DNA of 64,000 bases from Hepsetus odoe (Eukaryota > Chordata > Actinopteri > Characiformes > Hepsetidae), in NCBI GenBank assembly GCA_017165825.1, contig CM029372.1, positions 4,395,278-4,459,277 on the forward strand. The letters are read 5' to 3'. The position numbers and the translations under genes are program-made. The notes below the pieces were generated by a model. It made no database searches and was not told the origin of the DNA. It worked only from the letters and a program-made list of their open reading frames with translations. Below, piece by piece: positions 10,136 to 23,799 of this stretch. The first letter of the stretch is position 1, and each line of letters starts with the position of its first letter.

Positions 10136-13100
10136 AACATAAATTGTATAATAAAAATAATAATACACACTGATTGCCTATTATATAAGATAAACATAAT
10201 TGTCACTGCCTATATAGCAGCCCATATTGTCAGAGACCTATTGGCAATTTCTTACGATGTTTAGTGGAAACTTTGATACTGCCTGTAGGTTCCTACAAGC
10301 CCCTTATTGATAAATCAATTAATAGCTGACATCAGTAGTGATGAGGTGACTTTGTAGGAGGTGCAGGCAGACACTGGGTTGCCGAAACTGTCCTAAACGC
10401 TAAAACATGACAGGCTTGTGATAACCATTTGCCACTATTTCTTAACACTGGATATTTAAAGCAGTTTAAAATAAATGAATGTCACCAATTAGCTCCACAG
10501 AAATCTCGGTCCAGTCTCCTAATGAGCAAGCCAATATTTATTACGTGTTTAAAAGGTTTTTCATTGACACTAATGTCCCTTAGTACTCTTTTGCCATGCT
10601 GTGTTCTAGTGAGTTACGCAATACTTTCTGATAAATCTTTTATTTTCAGTATTAAACTGTCAGCTGATGCTTCCGATATTAGATCTGTTGCAACAGCACC
10701 AGACCTTATTCACCTGATTAAGGGCTTGATTACTCAGATTGGAGGTTGTGACCTATAGATTTTTACTGGTGATGTATTTTTGTGTTTTCTTAAAATACTG
10801 TTTTGATAAAGTACAGTGTATTTCTCTGCGTTCATACATTTCCATTTATGTATTTTTCACTTTAGTCTGATACATTCCCAATAAAAAGTGTCAAAATCAA
10901 CACTTCCCTCCATCCTTATGTTATCTGCTTTACTGTTAAAGTTTATAAGAAATATTGTTTTTCTACATTTTGCAATATATTTCTGAAGCTAATGTTTAAA
11001 TAATTACAAGAACATACTTAACAGTACACAAAGTCAAGCAGAGATTTGAAACAAAATAATGTATCCCTACATTAGGGGTAACTTATAATAGATATAAATA
11101 ATGTAAATATTATAAAAAATAATTTACAAACCCATTTTATCTTAGCTGCGGTCTAGTGATCTTTAGGGAACTTTTCCTGATGAGATTTCATTTCTGATTA
11201 ACAGATTATAATAAAAAAAAATATTTAAAAAATATTACATGACTTCCCCCCAGAATACATTATTGATCCCCCACTGACCTGCACAGATCTTTCCATCACC
11301 ATAAAGAGGCCCCCTAAAAACTCAGCACAGGCATAAAATCATTTGCTGCCCTTTTACAACGTACATTAGCAACAAAGAGCCCTAAAGGTTTTCGTTCCAT
11401 AGAAGTGACCCCAGTGCCTTAAGGCTGTCTGTGAGATTACTACTGTGCCTCAAATGCTGTAAACCTCTAAAGGCAACTGGTCACTGAATAATCAGCTAGA
11501 CTATGATTTGAGGGATGGATCGAAGGAAAGTGTTAAGCCATTGGGACCAACATTGGGACTGGACTGACTCTGGAGAAGAGACAGCAGACACTGCCCTATT
11601 TGCACCAATATGGGCATCTCGGCCTGTAGTCTCTCTCTCTCTCTCTCGCACTCAGTGTTTTTATAAAGTTGTGGCCTCACATAACTGGCCTGAACGTAAT
11701 GATGTTCAGCAACTGTTTTTAACAAAACACAGGTCAAAAGTCTGTCCTGAGGTTGCAAGTTTAGAGTCTCGAAGTATTGATGGCAATGGCAATGGCATTT
11801 TCTTTCTCTTTCAGATAGTGACCCCAGAGCCAAAGTCATTGTTTTCTTCCCTCTTCTTTAATGCAGCACTACTTATCCCCACCTCTGGGGACTTTAGCTG
11901 GCTGACCCAGCAATGCCCTTCTTGCTAGTCTGACAATCAAAACATGTTTATCCAGCACAGATCGTTATAAAAAGGATGATAAATCATTTAAATATGGGTA
12001 TCATTCAAGTGTATTCAGCTGTGACAGTACTGACCTGATGTGTGATTGTGATACAGAACAGAATAATAAGAACTGTAAGTGACTGCCATTGAGAGAGTTG
12101 AAAGAACAACAGTGAACAGAAAGTGACAGATTTAATTTAAGCCTCATTTACATGCCAACTTTAGTTTTTCAAAAACCAAAATGGCATGAATAGAAAAATA
12201 AGACATTCAAAGAATTCCAGCTTTATCTGTACTGCATTCCCTGCCACTGCGTTGAGCAGCACCATTTCTCAATCAAACAGAGAGAAGAGAAACTCTTCTG
12301 ATATGCTAATATGTCAGTGTGCAGTTAGACCATTCAGAAGGATGTAGAGCATTGCTCTCTCCTCTGCATTTATTCTGTGTAGTTTCAATGTGATGGGCCT
12401 CAGGCCTGACCAAAAGTTCAGAAAAAAATATTTACATCTTTTTTTAATATGTAAGTTTGCAAGCACTGGCCCTTTGGAAATTAGGAACAGACATCCCTGA
12501 ATGAAAGAACTAGAAGTTAATTACTTCTAGCAGTGCTTTCACCCTGAGGTGGCTCACAGTCAGTTCACCACATCTTGCTGTAGAATAAAAGTGGGATGTG
12601 AGAGATCACAGCAAACCAAGGATCAGGTGCAGTGTTTGTCTCGGGCCGCAGTCAGTGCTAATTTAGCCTTCAGGACAGCCAGTCTTTGATAGGCACAAAT
12701 TTCTCCCTGCCATGTAAGAGATTAATTACAGTGGAATGGTTTGCAAACAGCAGAACTCAGTCTCCACATGCCTGAAACATGCAGTTGATTCACTAAAACA
12801 AGTCAGGCTCAATGGAACAGATTTTTGTTCTGAAAAAAAGATACCATTTAGGATCAACTTAGATTTAGTATTTGTGCATCCTGTCATTGCTGAAATTAGA
12901 ACACTGGGCCTTATTCTAAGGAGACAAAGTTTAATTTCTCTACATATTTCTAGATATGGTGAAAAACCAAAATGTAATCATTTTTGGCTGCTCAATAGTT
13001 AGTCCCATATTGTAGTTTATCCTGTTTAGTTCTGGTTTTCTGATTTGTAGCATTGATAATGTTAATAGGTTTCTTCAGTTTAAAGAGGACCTATTTGTTT

Positions 13101-14179
13101 TCTGGCCTGACACCACCAAGCAACCACCAGAAAAGATGTGCAAGAATATAAACACATCTATTATAACAGTATATTATAACAATGGTCATTGCTATTGTTG
13201 CTTGTTTCAGCACAAAATACAAAGCCTGAGAATGTTGGAAAAGTGCACTTTTAAACAAAGCTGTTCTTTTCAGGAAGCACAAATTAGATCATTTATAGAT
13301 ACTTATTCACATAAGTACAATAACACATTAAACAAAAAGAACAGATGTATGATCCCACATGCTGGCACTGTATATAAGCAAACTTGTGTGTTTGCGCTTT
13401 GCATGAACTGTGTCTTTGTGTTTGCCTATCTGGGTGTTTACATTAAATTACACATCCGAGTCTGGCCGTCTCACTGTATTTCAGACCCTAAGCTTTCACC
13501 ACCTCCTGCTGCGAGCTGGATCCATTTCAAGCTGATGGACTGCCACCACTGAGATGTTCAGTATTCCAGGCCATATCATGATCCATGTTCCTATTTCCCC
13601 ACTGCTGTGTCTTGCTCCCACCTGCTTGTGTCTTCCCTCCCCACTACGACTGATTGCTCCCAGAACCTCCCAGCCCAGCAGATAATCATCTCATCAGTGA
13701 GTCACGGTGAGCCTATGATTGCTTTTCCAATCAGTTAACCCTCTGGCTCTGATTTGCTCACTGCACAGTAGCTGAGCATCTGCCAGCAACACTGCTAATT
13801 AAAACATGCAGACTGAAGCTAGGGATTGAGGAGCGGGGTGGGGTTGGTGGGCGGACATGCCAAAACCTGGTATTTACAGGACCAAAAAAGGGCCTGGTTT
13901 GTATCTGCCAATGATGCCACTATTTTAATTATCACATGTATCAGTTTACCATATATCTGTGTGGATTATTATAGCTTTCTCAGCAGATGAAGCAGAGTGC
14001 TTTTCAGAGAAATTACACTTGGGCCCTTTGCTTTTTGGCTGCAAAGACAGGTAGTTAAGGGTGATTCCAAAGAACCGTCTTCTAAATATAATCAAAATAT
14101 TCAGTGATTAACAGCTGTGCTCAGTTTGACTGAAATAAGTTTTTCCAGAGTGAAGTTGGGAATTTTTACTTATGTATTT
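10136..14179. other. About 4 kb intergenic, nothing firm
   Basis: I find no exon chain, RNA gene or well-preserved transposon. Opposing open frames at 11501-11839 (minus) and 11515-11928 (plus), and frames at 10429-10758 and 13136-13552, have no domain, homologous motif or coding-like structure. The relatively repeat-poor stretch 11300-13900 could hold conserved non-coding DNA, but nothing in a single sequence shows that. Confidence 0.4.
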
Positions 14180-15960
14180 CCAGAGTTGAACTTTCCCCAG
14201 TAACAGAATCCCTGACATTTCAGGGGCTTATCCATTATTGTTTCACGGGAGCAAATACAGTGAAGGTGTGCACAGCGCAGGTTTTGAGGGAGGGAATTGC
14301 AGAGTTTAGGGGCAGCAACACTAAATGATCTACCACCCATGGTAGCAAACCTGAATTTAGGAACTGTGAGTAACCCGGTACCAGAGGAGCACAGTGAGTG
14401 GTTAGGAGTGTATGAATGGAGTAATTCAGTGAGGTATGGAGGAGCAGATCCATGAAGGGCTTTAAACGTGAACAGAAGCAGGTTGTGTTGAAAACGATAC
14501 AATATGGGCAGCCAGTGAAGTTTGAGGAGAATGGGGGTGATATGTTCAGATTTTTTGGAGAAGGTGAGAACATGAGTTGCAGAGTTCTGTACGTACCAGA
14601 GCCTGGCTAATGTTCTAGCTGGGAAACCAAAGAGTAAAGCGTTACAGTACACGAGACGGTACGTTATAAAACTACGAAAAAGTATTTCTGCATCCTTCAG
14701 TGAAAGTGATGAGTGGAGACATGAGATGTTTCTGAGGTGAATGAAAGCATTTTTCACAACTGTGTTTATGAGAGAGTCAAATGAAAGAGTGGGAACAAAT
14801 ATAACACCTAAATTCCGGACAGTGGGTGAGGGTGTTAAAAGAGCATTGTCAATGGATAAACTGAAATGTTGGAGTCAATGAATAAAAGTTCTCTTTTGTC
14901 AGTGTTGCGCTTTAGAAAGTTTGAGGTGAGCCATAGTTTTATGTCATGAATACAAGCTGTGCGGGAATGGGGTGGGGTGGCTGAAGTGGAGGTGGTAAAG
15001 TAGATTTGGGTATCGTCAGCCTAGCAGTGAAAACTGAGGGCATGGTTTCTAATAATATGACTGAGAGGAAGAATATAAATGATGAACAATAAAGGTCCAA
15101 GAACAGATCCCTGTTTAACTGGAGCAGCAGGTGATGTATTGTTATGGAGGTGGATGAATTGCTGTCTATCAGTGAGATAAGATGTGAACCAAGAAAGAAC
15201 GGTACCAGAGGGCCCAATGGCTGAAAGGCGGGAAAGAAAGATATTATGATTGACAGTGTCAAAGGCAGAGCTTAGATCTAAGAGAAGGAGGACACTGAGG
15301 GAACCAGAGTCAGCACTGAGTGAAAGGTCGTTGCTGACACGTAGAAGGGCAGTCTCTGTGCTGTGGAATGGACGGAAACCTGACTGAAACGGCTCATATA
15401 AATAGTTAATTATTAAATGTTCCTGCAGCTGAGCAGCTACAACCCTTTCAAGGAGCTTTGAAATAAAAAGTAGATTAGAAATAGTTCTGTAGCTGCTCAG
15501 ATTGCTGGGATCCAAAGTGTTATTCTTCAAATTAGGTGCAACAGCAGCAGTTTTCATGCCCAGAGGTACAACACCAGAGGAGTTATTAGATGGGAGATAG
15601 AGGCAGAGGTGGCAGACAAACAGCATTTAAGAAGAGAAGTAGGTGCTGGATCCAAGGATAGAGGTGGAAGAACTGATTTTCCTAATTAATACAGCAAAAG
15701 AGTTTGAGTTTGTAAGAGAGAACTTGGTGAAGGGTTGTACTGGAGTTTCTAGGAGAGAGTTACAAGATAGTGGAGAGGTACCAGTGAACAGTTTATATAT
15801 CAGATCAATTTTGTTTTGAAAAAGGTGAAGGACTCACAAGAGTGAGAACCTGAGAGAGAAGGTGCTGAGGGCTGAAGACCTTGGGCGTACAGCTGCTGCT
15901 GTTGATGACGGAGGAAAGGTAACGAGACTGAGCAGTATTAAGGGCAAAAATACTAAAGAA
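14180..15960 (-). pseudogene. L2-like LINE reverse transcriptase remnant
   Basis: Reading the minus strand from 15640 down: YRTISNLLFISKLLERVVAA, then SGFRPFHSTETALLRVSNDL, LLLDLSSAFDTVNHNI and QGSVLGPLLFIIYILPLSH. These are reverse-transcriptase blocks in the order and wording of L2/CR1-type LINEs. After a break, 14757-14230 gives the C-terminal part (SFITYRLVYCNALLFGFP, LHWLPILYRFQHNLLLFTFK, ALHGSAPPYLTELL). The copy is 5'-truncated and frameshifted between the two parts, and it has no endonuclease left. No intact protein can be made. Confidence 0.88.
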
Positions 15961-16153
15961 ATTCTTAAGAATCTATTTTATGATGAAACAATCAAGAAAG
16001 TTTGCAAGCAACAGTGTTTCAATTGTTAATAACTTATTAACAATTGTGATCAATGGTACTGAGGTAATTGCTCCAAAAATGATTTCATTATCTGAAGTCA
16101 GCACCCACTGATGAACAAAATATAAAGATGAACCGCTTGTACTTGAGTATGTA

Positions 16154-16302
16154 AAAGTGACTATTCTTGTCATTGTGCAATGCATCACAACACAACACAA
16201 CTAAATTCAACCTCTGTGTTTTACTGATACACACACGTGCAGCAGTGTGGGCAGCTATTGAAAGTGCACAGGGAGCAGTGACGGGGACAATACTTTTGCC
16301 CA
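16154..16302 (-). mobile_element. SINE family B fragment, minus-oriented
   Basis: Shares gtgactattcttgtcattgt, the acacacgtgcagcagtg word and gggagcagtgacggggacaa with the fuller copies at 21867-22105 and 30787-31035. The tRNA-like head is missing. Confidence 0.75.
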
Positions 16303-16829
16303 AATCTCTCTTTTTAACAAATGCGTATTGAACACTCAAAAATAAATGAAAATTGCTCAAAATGTCCACCATTTTATTTTCACAATTACAATGTGAAATA
16401 GCCATGCTGGCAGTGGGTAGCTGTATTTGGTGAGTCTGACAGACGGCAGCTTCACTACTGCAGAACAAACAGCTTTTCTTAATCCACTTCATGGTGACCT
16501 CACCTCACCATGAAAATCTGTCATTTGCCACGAGGGCAGGTAATCCAAACCATTAAAATCCATCAAAGCCTCCCTACTGTTTCCTTAAGCAGAAGGGGAA
16601 AGGAGAGAGAGAGAGAGAGCGAGAGAGATGGAAAATGATAAAGAAAAGTAAAATATTAAAGCTTAACAAGTACACACATAAGACAAATGTATAATAAATC
16701 TCTGCATCTTTTAAAATGTAAATATTTTTAAAAGTATCTTTGGAGATTATTTTTTGTTTCTGAGATTTACAGAATATAGAATTTATCCAACAATTTCTAA
16801 TCTCATTCACTGTTATTGTTGCTTGTCCT
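16303..16829. other. Intergenic with a short GA run
   Basis: A GA microsatellite lies at about 16601-16628. Nothing else is recognised. Confidence 0.5.
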
Positions 16830-16909
16830 GATACAGGAGGTGCTAAAGCCTATCTGAGCTCTCACAGGGCAAAACACCCTAGTCCATCAAAGAGCAGACA
16901 CACAAACTA

Positions 16910-16941
<32 letters not shown>

Positions 16942-17000
16942 ACAAAAACACAGTCATACCTACAGGCAATTTAGCATCTTCATTCCACGTGACTGGAATG
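16830..17000 (-). repeat. Dispersed repeat family C, partial, with CA run
   Basis: Keeps the interior and tail of family C on the minus strand and includes an AC microsatellite at about 16912-16936. The promoter-like head is missing, and RTE copy 2 starts immediately to the right. Confidence 0.5.
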
Positions 17001-17014
17001 TCTTTGAACTTTTT

Positions 17015-19085
17015 CTTTCAGCTGCTCCCATTAGGGGTCACCAAAGTGGATCTTTTGTTTCCAGTTCTTCCTGTCCTCTGCATCTTCCTCCTTTAATCCA
17101 ACTGCCTGCATGTCCTCTCCCATAACATCCATAAACCTCCTCTTTGGTCTTCCTCTTTTCCTCTCTCCTAGCAAGCTCTATCTTTAATATACTTCTCCAA
17201 TATACTCCTTGTCTCTTCTCTGTACATGTCCAAACAAATGCAACCTTTGGTTTTCTAACTTTGTCTCCAAAATGTCCAACCTGAGCTGTCCCTCTAATAT
17301 ACTTATTTCTAATCCTGTCCATCCATGTCACACCCAATGAAAATCTTCAACTGTGCCAACCCTAGCTCCACCTGATGGTTTCATTAACGGCACTGTCTCC
17401 AAACCAACTACTACCAACCTGTAAAACTTTCCTTTCTACTCTCACTTCAGCTCACAATATCATAAGCAAACATCATAGTCCACAGGGACTCCTGTCTAAC
17501 CTTGTCTGCCAACATGTCTATTGCCGTCACAAACAAGAATGGGCTCAACACTGATCCTTGATGTAATCGCACCTCTACTTTAAATGTATTAATCACTCCT
17601 ACTACAGACCTCATTACTGCCTCACTGCCCCTATACATATCCTTTACCACTCTGACATATTTTTCTGTCACTCCCTACTTTCTCATACAAAACCAGAACT
17701 CCTCTCTAGACACCCTGTCATATACTTTCTCTAAGTCCACAAAGGCACACTGCAACTCCTTCTGATCATATTTATACTTCTCCATCAACACCCTCAAAGC
17801 ATAGATTGCATCTGTTGTGCTTTTTCAGGGCATAAAACCATAATGCTGCTCACCTCTTTTCTCAACCTAGCTTCCACTACAGATCATGCTTATTCTTGAA
17901 AATCAGTACCAGGACACTTTGTCTCCCCTCCTCAGGCATCCCCTCACTTTCAAAGATTGTGTTAAACAATCTGGTTAGAAACTCCACTGCCATCTTTTCT
18001 ATACATCTCAGGGCATCCATAGGTATGCCTTCATCGCTGCCCTTACTTCCATCTTGCAAATTCACAGCACTTCCTGGTTCACTATCCTCACCTCTTCCAA
18101 TCTTCTCTCTCTCTCTCTCTCTTTGTGAGTATGTTTCCATTTCTATCCTTTATTGCCCTAACCTGCAGCAAATATCCTATCTGCTTACAGTCCAACCTCT
18201 CATTCAGTTCACCATACACCTTATCTTTAGCCTTTGGCACTGCTTACTTCCCCCTGCACTTCATGTCTTTATACTATGAATCATCCCATTTCTTCTTCAC
18301 TTGTCTCATCTTCTATATACACTTCTGAACTTTTGGGTTCCACCACCAGGTTTCCTTATCCTCCTTCTTCTTTGCAGATGTCACACCAAGTACATTACTA
18401 GCTTCTCCCTGACCACTTCTACAGCAGTTCTTCAGCTTCCACCATTTGATCCTTGACACTGCCCACACTTTCCTCCTCTTCTTGATCTCATCCTACAGAC
18501 CACCATTCTATGCTATTTAGCTACACTCTCCCCTGTCACTACTTTGCAGTCTCCAGTCTCCTTCAGACCTTCCTGCTGAGGATATATCCTGTGCATCTTC
18601 CTCCACTCTTATATGTCACCCTGTGCTCCCCCCTCTTCTTAAAATAAGTATTAACTACAACCATTTTCATCCTTTTCTCAAAATGTACAACCATCTGACC
18701 TTCAGCTTTACCCCCTTGACACCACACCTACCCATCGCCTCCTCATCACCTCTGTTCCCATCACCAGACATGTCCATTAAAGTCTGAACCAATTACCACT
18801 CTCTCTCCCCTGGGCACACTCTCTATCACTTTATCTAACTCACTCCAGAATTGTTCTTTCTCCTCCATCTCAATTTGCAAGTCATAATCACACCTTCAAC
18901 TTCCAGCTTCAAACTCTTTTCAGCTCCAGTACACTCTTCACATACTCTTCCTTCAGGATAACACCTCCCCCAATCCTCCTTCCTTCCACACCATAGTAAA
19001 ACAATTTGAACTAGCCTTACTACCCTTCCATCTAGTCTCTTGTGCACACAAAATATCAACCTTCCTTCTCTCTATCATATCTGCT
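17015..19085 (-). pseudogene. RTE-like LINE remnant, copy 2 (longest)
   Basis: On the minus strand the text runs from an endonuclease start near 19080 to the C-terminal tail near 17030. Readable blocks include SKLRW-type endonuclease text near 18840-19059, MDALRCIEKMAVEFLTRLFN and EGMPEEGRQSVLVLIFKNK (18090-17900), a GSVLSPFLFVTAIDMLADKV segment with an FAYDIV active-site remnant (17600-17450), and a tail with TWMDRIRNKYIRGTAQVGHF. Stops and frameshifts occur throughout. It is near full length in layout, so it is the best template in the window for the family. A CT run at 18104-18122 interrupts the linker. Confidence 0.85.
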
Positions 19086-19109
19086 AATTCTGTACCAGCC
19101 CCATTTATC

Positions 19110-19330
19110 TGCACTTTGGACTGACACAAAGAAATACACTGGCTTGTGTATCCTTATCGGCTGTGTTTCCATGCATGTTTTTAGATGGTGCGAGGAAACC
19201 CACCCAGACATGAGAAGAGCATGTCCACTTCTCACAGAGAGGACTTAGATTGTCCCCAGGTACTGAACCCAGGACCTTCTTGCTCCGGTAAGATGACAGC
19301 ACTACCCACTGCAACACCCTGCCATCCATT
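19110..19330 (-). repeat. Dispersed repeat family C, minus-oriented copy
   Basis: On the minus strand it reads gatggcagggtgttgcagtg, then ggtagtgctgtcatcttacc and aggtcctgggttcagtacct. An ATT-rich imperfect microsatellite follows at 19329-19395. It starts just beyond the 5' end of RTE copy 2. Confidence 0.6.
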
Positions 19331-19395
19331 AGTATTATTATTGTCATTATAATTATTACTATTATCATTATTAACAACTATTATAATCATTGAAA

Positions 19396-20892
19396 TTATA
19401 GTCATGAAATATATCTGGCCTAAAAAAGCAAAACATTTCTGAAATAAAACATATGTTAAATAACTAGACCTACAAAAAGGGATCAGAATCAAAAACACTT
19501 TAAAACACTTTTCTCTTCATATTCTTGAAGTTAGCTTATTGTTTTGCTATTCTAATTCATAATTTATTTTGTGTGAACACCAATGTAAAATTATTCTGGC
19601 AATGTATCAATGTAATATGAGGCACAATCAGACCGAACGGAAGTAGATCAGCACTATTGGTGTTTCTATGCTAGATATTAGAACAATTCACAATCACTGT
19701 AGAGCTGCATTCCCGCCCAAGGACATCTCCATTATAACTCTGATTGCACTTAAAACATGATACTCTACTCCATGTGCAGAATCAAAAGAAAATTCCCAAC
19801 AAGCACATTTATGCCATCTATAGGTAGTTTCTAAAATGACCAGTTGGCAAATAACAGACCCAAAGTAGCCAATATAACCTAAAAAATAATGGATGCCATT
19901 GAGTTGGATTTCTTATCTCAAACTCTAGTCTTTGTACCGTAATAATTTTATTTTACAGAAGAAGAAGAAGAAGAATGTGGTATAAAGGTTTGCATTATTT
20001 TAATTATATTACTTTTTATTACTACTCACATGTGATGGATGAAAATGGATAAAAGTATAGGTTTTCTTCAAGGTATCCCATCTTCTGAATCATTTTCACT
20101 TTGCACAAATGAAATAACACAAAAATGCAGTAAACTGGCTCTTGTTAAGGGAGGCAAGGTACTTGTGAGATGCCTGATGTATAATCAGTCTTTGGCTTCC
20201 TATTTTAAGTTTGTAGATGTAATAAAGGCTTGGTTTGAGGAAAGCTCTCTGGACCTGAACATTATTAAAAGTGAATAATGCCATTCTTACCAGAAGTGAA
20301 AACAAGTAAATAGAGAGAAAGTTGAGGAATAATTCTCTACAGCTGCCATTCCCACCTATATGAAGCCAAAGAGCCAGCATGTTTTTGCTGGGTGGTTGTA
20401 ACGACACTGCCTGAAGTTTGGTAAAGATCCTTAGGTTTACTCAATTCACAAGCACAATCACACACATGCGATTAGAAAACTCCTTTTCAGATTTCATGCA
20501 CTTTGCGTACAGCCCAAGCAGTCTGTCTGTCCTGCCAGTTTATTTTCCACCCCTTTTGAGAAGTTTTATTTTCCACCAGTATAGAGAAGTTTGGTTTTCC
20601 ACCCGTTCTGAGAGTTTTTATTGCCTTTTATTTCCCTGCTTGGTTTTAAGTGAGTATTTCTGGTGCTGGCAGCTTCGGGCATTGCTCTTGGCTCCTAATC
20701 TGTTGTGATTCTCTGTATGAGGAGTCAGTCACACCGATGCTCCCAGTCCAACATGCTTGAGTTTTTTCAAGCTTGTAGGATCATCACCAAGATGATAGGA
20801 GGCTATCACCACTGCCAAAAAAGTTTGAAAATGCATGTACATGTTATACATCCAATTCACATTTTAATAATCTACAAAACACTCCAAACAAA
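19396..20892. other. Intergenic, nothing recognised
   Basis: Short frames at 20039-20278, 20418-20708 and 20705-21037 show no domain. A short AAG run lies near 19961-19975. Confidence 0.4.
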
Positions 20893-21095
20893 TTGGTCTA
20901 GTGGTAGGATACTTGCCTATGGACCTATGGCTCAAGAGGTTCAAGGATCAACTCACACCTCTGGCACTATCTCCACTGGGTCCCTGAGCAAAACCCTTAT
21001 CCCAGAGTTGCTCCAGGGGGACTGTCCTTGTAATTAGGACATGGAAGTCGCTCTGGATAACAGCGTCTGCTAAATGCCATAAAATGTAAATAAAT
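20893..21095 (+). mobile_element. tRNA-derived SINE, family A
   Basis: The head attggtctagtggtaggata, body ctgagcaaaacccttatccc and tail ctctggataacagcgtctgc match the copy at 7426-7620. The B box is decayed (ggttcaaggatcaactcaca). Confidence 0.82.
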
Positions 21096-21866
21096 TATAA
21101 AGTAGATAAAGTATTGTCAGTGAGAATATCACTACAAATGCTATGGTCAAAGTGGTGCCCTGAATTGCCCTTAAAATGCATATCAATATGAGAGTTCACT
21201 GATTAACTTAATCTCGATCTGAAACTAAATTTATCAACAATTTATTTCTAGACAATTGCTGACCTACCTACTCACCTACTCACCTGCTCACCTATTGCAC
21301 TTTCTCATCAGTTCCCTGGTAAAACAAGTCTGTGTGTCTATTTTAAATCTGTGTGATTCTTGATTATACAGTGTGCACTGCTGTCTCTGCTCTCTGATTC
21401 AAATGTGGACGAATGGTGGTGTTTAAAGATCTCTGCAAATGTCATTTCTACCATCTTTTCTAATCAAACATTATCATTATTTTCATTTACAGAAAAGCAA
21501 TAGTGTATAAATATCTAGAAAAAAGATTTTTACCAAGTTATAAATGCAAACGCTTCTACTGTAGTTCTTGTCATACTCTATACTGTTTGCTGATCTTGCC
21601 CTCTTGTGGTGACAACTTCAACTTAATACATTGTAGTATCTCATCTTGAGGAACCCTGCTGTCTATACTGGGGACAAATTTCTATATATATATAAGAGAA
21701 TGGTGTTAAGGGACAAACATTTTATTTACCATTGCTAGTTTTCCTTAGTGTTAAAAACCCGAGAGACCTTGGAGACATCCAACAAGTCCAACATTCATTT
21801 ATTTAATCTTTATATCTTATTTTGTATGTATGAGTTTTCGTTGTTTTCTTTTTGTTCCTTTTGAAA
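21096..21866. other. Intergenic, nothing recognised
   Basis: AT-rich DNA with a short TA run near 21683-21694. No gene signal is seen. Confidence 0.45.
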
Positions 21867-22105
21867 GTGAAAAAGTGTGAAAGTGAAAGTGACAACCCTG
21901 GGTCATTGTGAGGACACAGCACAGCACACAGTGAACCACAACAAAATTAGACCTCTGCATTTAACCCATACACACACGTGCAGCAGTGGGCAGCTACTGA
22001 AAGCGCCCGGGGAGCAGTGACGGGGACAGTACCTTGCTCAAGGGTACCTCAGGGCAACCCACTGGGGAGGGAATCAAACCCACAATCTTCCGATGCAGGG
22101 ATAAC
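21867..22105 (-). mobile_element. SINE family B, minus-oriented
   Basis: On the minus strand the body contains ggttgccctgaggtaccctt, gagcaaggtactgtccccgt and ctgcccactgctgcacgtgt, with a 3' end rich in cactttcac. The head region at about 22085-22105 retains the ggttagggagtta word of a tRNA-like promoter. Confidence 0.8.
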
Positions 22106-22474
22106 TCCCTAACCAAAGTATGTTGGATTTCAAAACAAAATATAAATCAGTGATATATTTAAAAGTTGTTCTAATATTGTAGAAGACTTGTTCCAATTTA
22201 GTGTGTCTAAAACAGATGTGGTACTTGAAGTTCCAGGAACCCCCACTGACAAATGACGCATTAAATAAGTTTGTATCTGTGTACAATTTAAAAAATGTAA
22301 AAATGTGCTAGATAATAGGAACTCTCTATGAAGGAACTTTCCTCATAACTTTAATTAATTCATTTATTGAGTCACTTATTTTAACATTGAAATAATTAAT
22401 CTTGTTATGAATGAAAACACAAAACACTATAGTCTCAGTCATTGGGCATTAAAAATGTTTTTGAGTTTTGTGTG
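22106..22474. other. Intergenic, nothing recognised
   Basis: AT-rich. No structure that I can support. Confidence 0.4.
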
Positions 22475-22760
22475 GGTGGCACGGTGGTGCAATGGGTGGC
22501 CTCACAGTGAGAAGGTCCTGGGTTTGATCCCCAAGCGGGACAGTCCAGGTCCTTTTTTTGTAGAGGTTGCATGTTCTGCGTGGGTTTCCTCCAATAGTTT
22601 CCTACCATCTTCCAAAGTAATGCGCGTCAGGCAGATTGGAGATACTGAATTGCACCCTAGGTGATTCCCTGCTTTTCTCCCTGTAGTGCTGGGAAAGGCT
22701 CCAGCAACACCTGTGACTCAGTTTTCTCCTTTGTCTCTGACACAATGCCAGTGTAGCATT
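22475..22760 (+). repeat. Dispersed repeat family C, plus-oriented
   Basis: Reads ggcacggtggtgcaatgggt, then ggcctcacagtgagaaggtc, ctgggtttgatccccaagcg and tgcgtgggtttcctcc. The B-box-like gggtttgatcccc supports an origin from a tRNA-type promoter. Confidence 0.7.
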
Positions 22761-23044
22761 TTCTCTGAACTTCATGATGCAATAGATTACCCAAGCTCCA
22801 TCCTAGCTACTGGCACATGGCCCTGGAAATTTCTAATCTAAATGTATTTAGGAGCAACTGCACGATCAGTTCAGTGATCCTGGCCTTCAAGTGGATTGGA
22901 ATAATACTGGAGCTTTTGATGAAGCAGGTCCATGTACGCAGATAAAAAGAAAGGGACCATATTTTAAAAATATAAACAGATTTTAGATCCAAACTTAGGA
23001 GAATCTGCTGGAGGCCATTTTATACATACCATGATTTACTGAAA

Positions 23045-23480
23045 TGAACTGTATAAACTCTGTTGGGTCCGTCTTTATCTCACCTAATGTTCCAGTGCAG
23101 TCATTAAGCAGTGAAGGCTAGTTTCCCCATCACTACCAACATGAGCTTTAAATTCCCCAAGCAAAACAACAGAGTCCTCAGATGGTCTCCTTTCTAGAAC
23201 ACTTTCCAGTGTCTCTAGGAGGTTGGGTATTCTGAGCTGCTGTTTGGTGCATATACAGTCACAACAGTCACAGCTTTGCCCACACAACTCTAAGTTGCAA
23301 TAAGGCAATCCTTTTGTTTACTGGGCTTAGCATTGCACAGTTTGGGGCTAACAAGTAATCTCGACTCCAGAGAAGAAGAGTCCAGCCCCCATTCAGGTCT
23401 TTGGTTCCAGGGCCCAGGTTGGAGTGTAAGAATACTCCAGTGCTGGGAGAGATTAGGAGATACAGCAATATTGATCTTCC
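23045..23480 (-). pseudogene. LINE endonuclease fragment
   Basis: The minus strand gives GWTLLLWSRDYLLAPNCAML, SPVNKRIALLQLRVV, then after a frameshift LETLESVLERRPSEDSVVLL and GEFKAHVGSDGET. The last block corresponds to the GDFNAHVG motif of AP-type endonucleases of LINE ORF2 proteins, with D replaced by E. No reverse transcriptase follows. The sequence differs from the RTE copies elsewhere in the window. Confidence 0.75.
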
Positions 23481-23611
23481 ATTACAATCTCACAGTCATC
23501 ACCAAGAGCAATTATATCTAAAAAATAAAAAGATATATTTTATAGAATAGATTTCTTTTTAAAGAAAATGTTAACTCTGCCTGATCAGCTTTAAACAGCT
23601 GCCTCCTGTAT

Positions 23612-23698
23612 GGTGTGTAAGGGTGAAAAGCACAGTTTGAATTTCATTGTGTCTCGATGTGCTGTGTTTCACAATTACACAAAAAGTCACTTTCACAT
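23612..23698 (+). mobile_element. SINE family B 3' fragment
   Basis: Only the 3' part remains: gtgtgtaagggtgaaaagca, then tttgaatttcattgtgtctc and tcactttcac at the end. Confidence 0.65.
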
Positions 23699-23799
23699 AT
23701 TAATGGGAACTGACCATTGAGTTCAATGCCACTGAGTTCTAAGTCATTGAACACATTTAATTTCAAACCCAAATGTCTTAAAACTAAAACAAATGAATT

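Noticed and set aside
10429..10758. 109-residue plus frame
   Set aside because: No recognisable domain, splice context or transposon relation.
11501..11928. Overlapping open frames of 112 and 137 residues on opposite strands
   Set aside because: No domain, no homologous motif, and mutual overlap on both strands is typical of chance frames.
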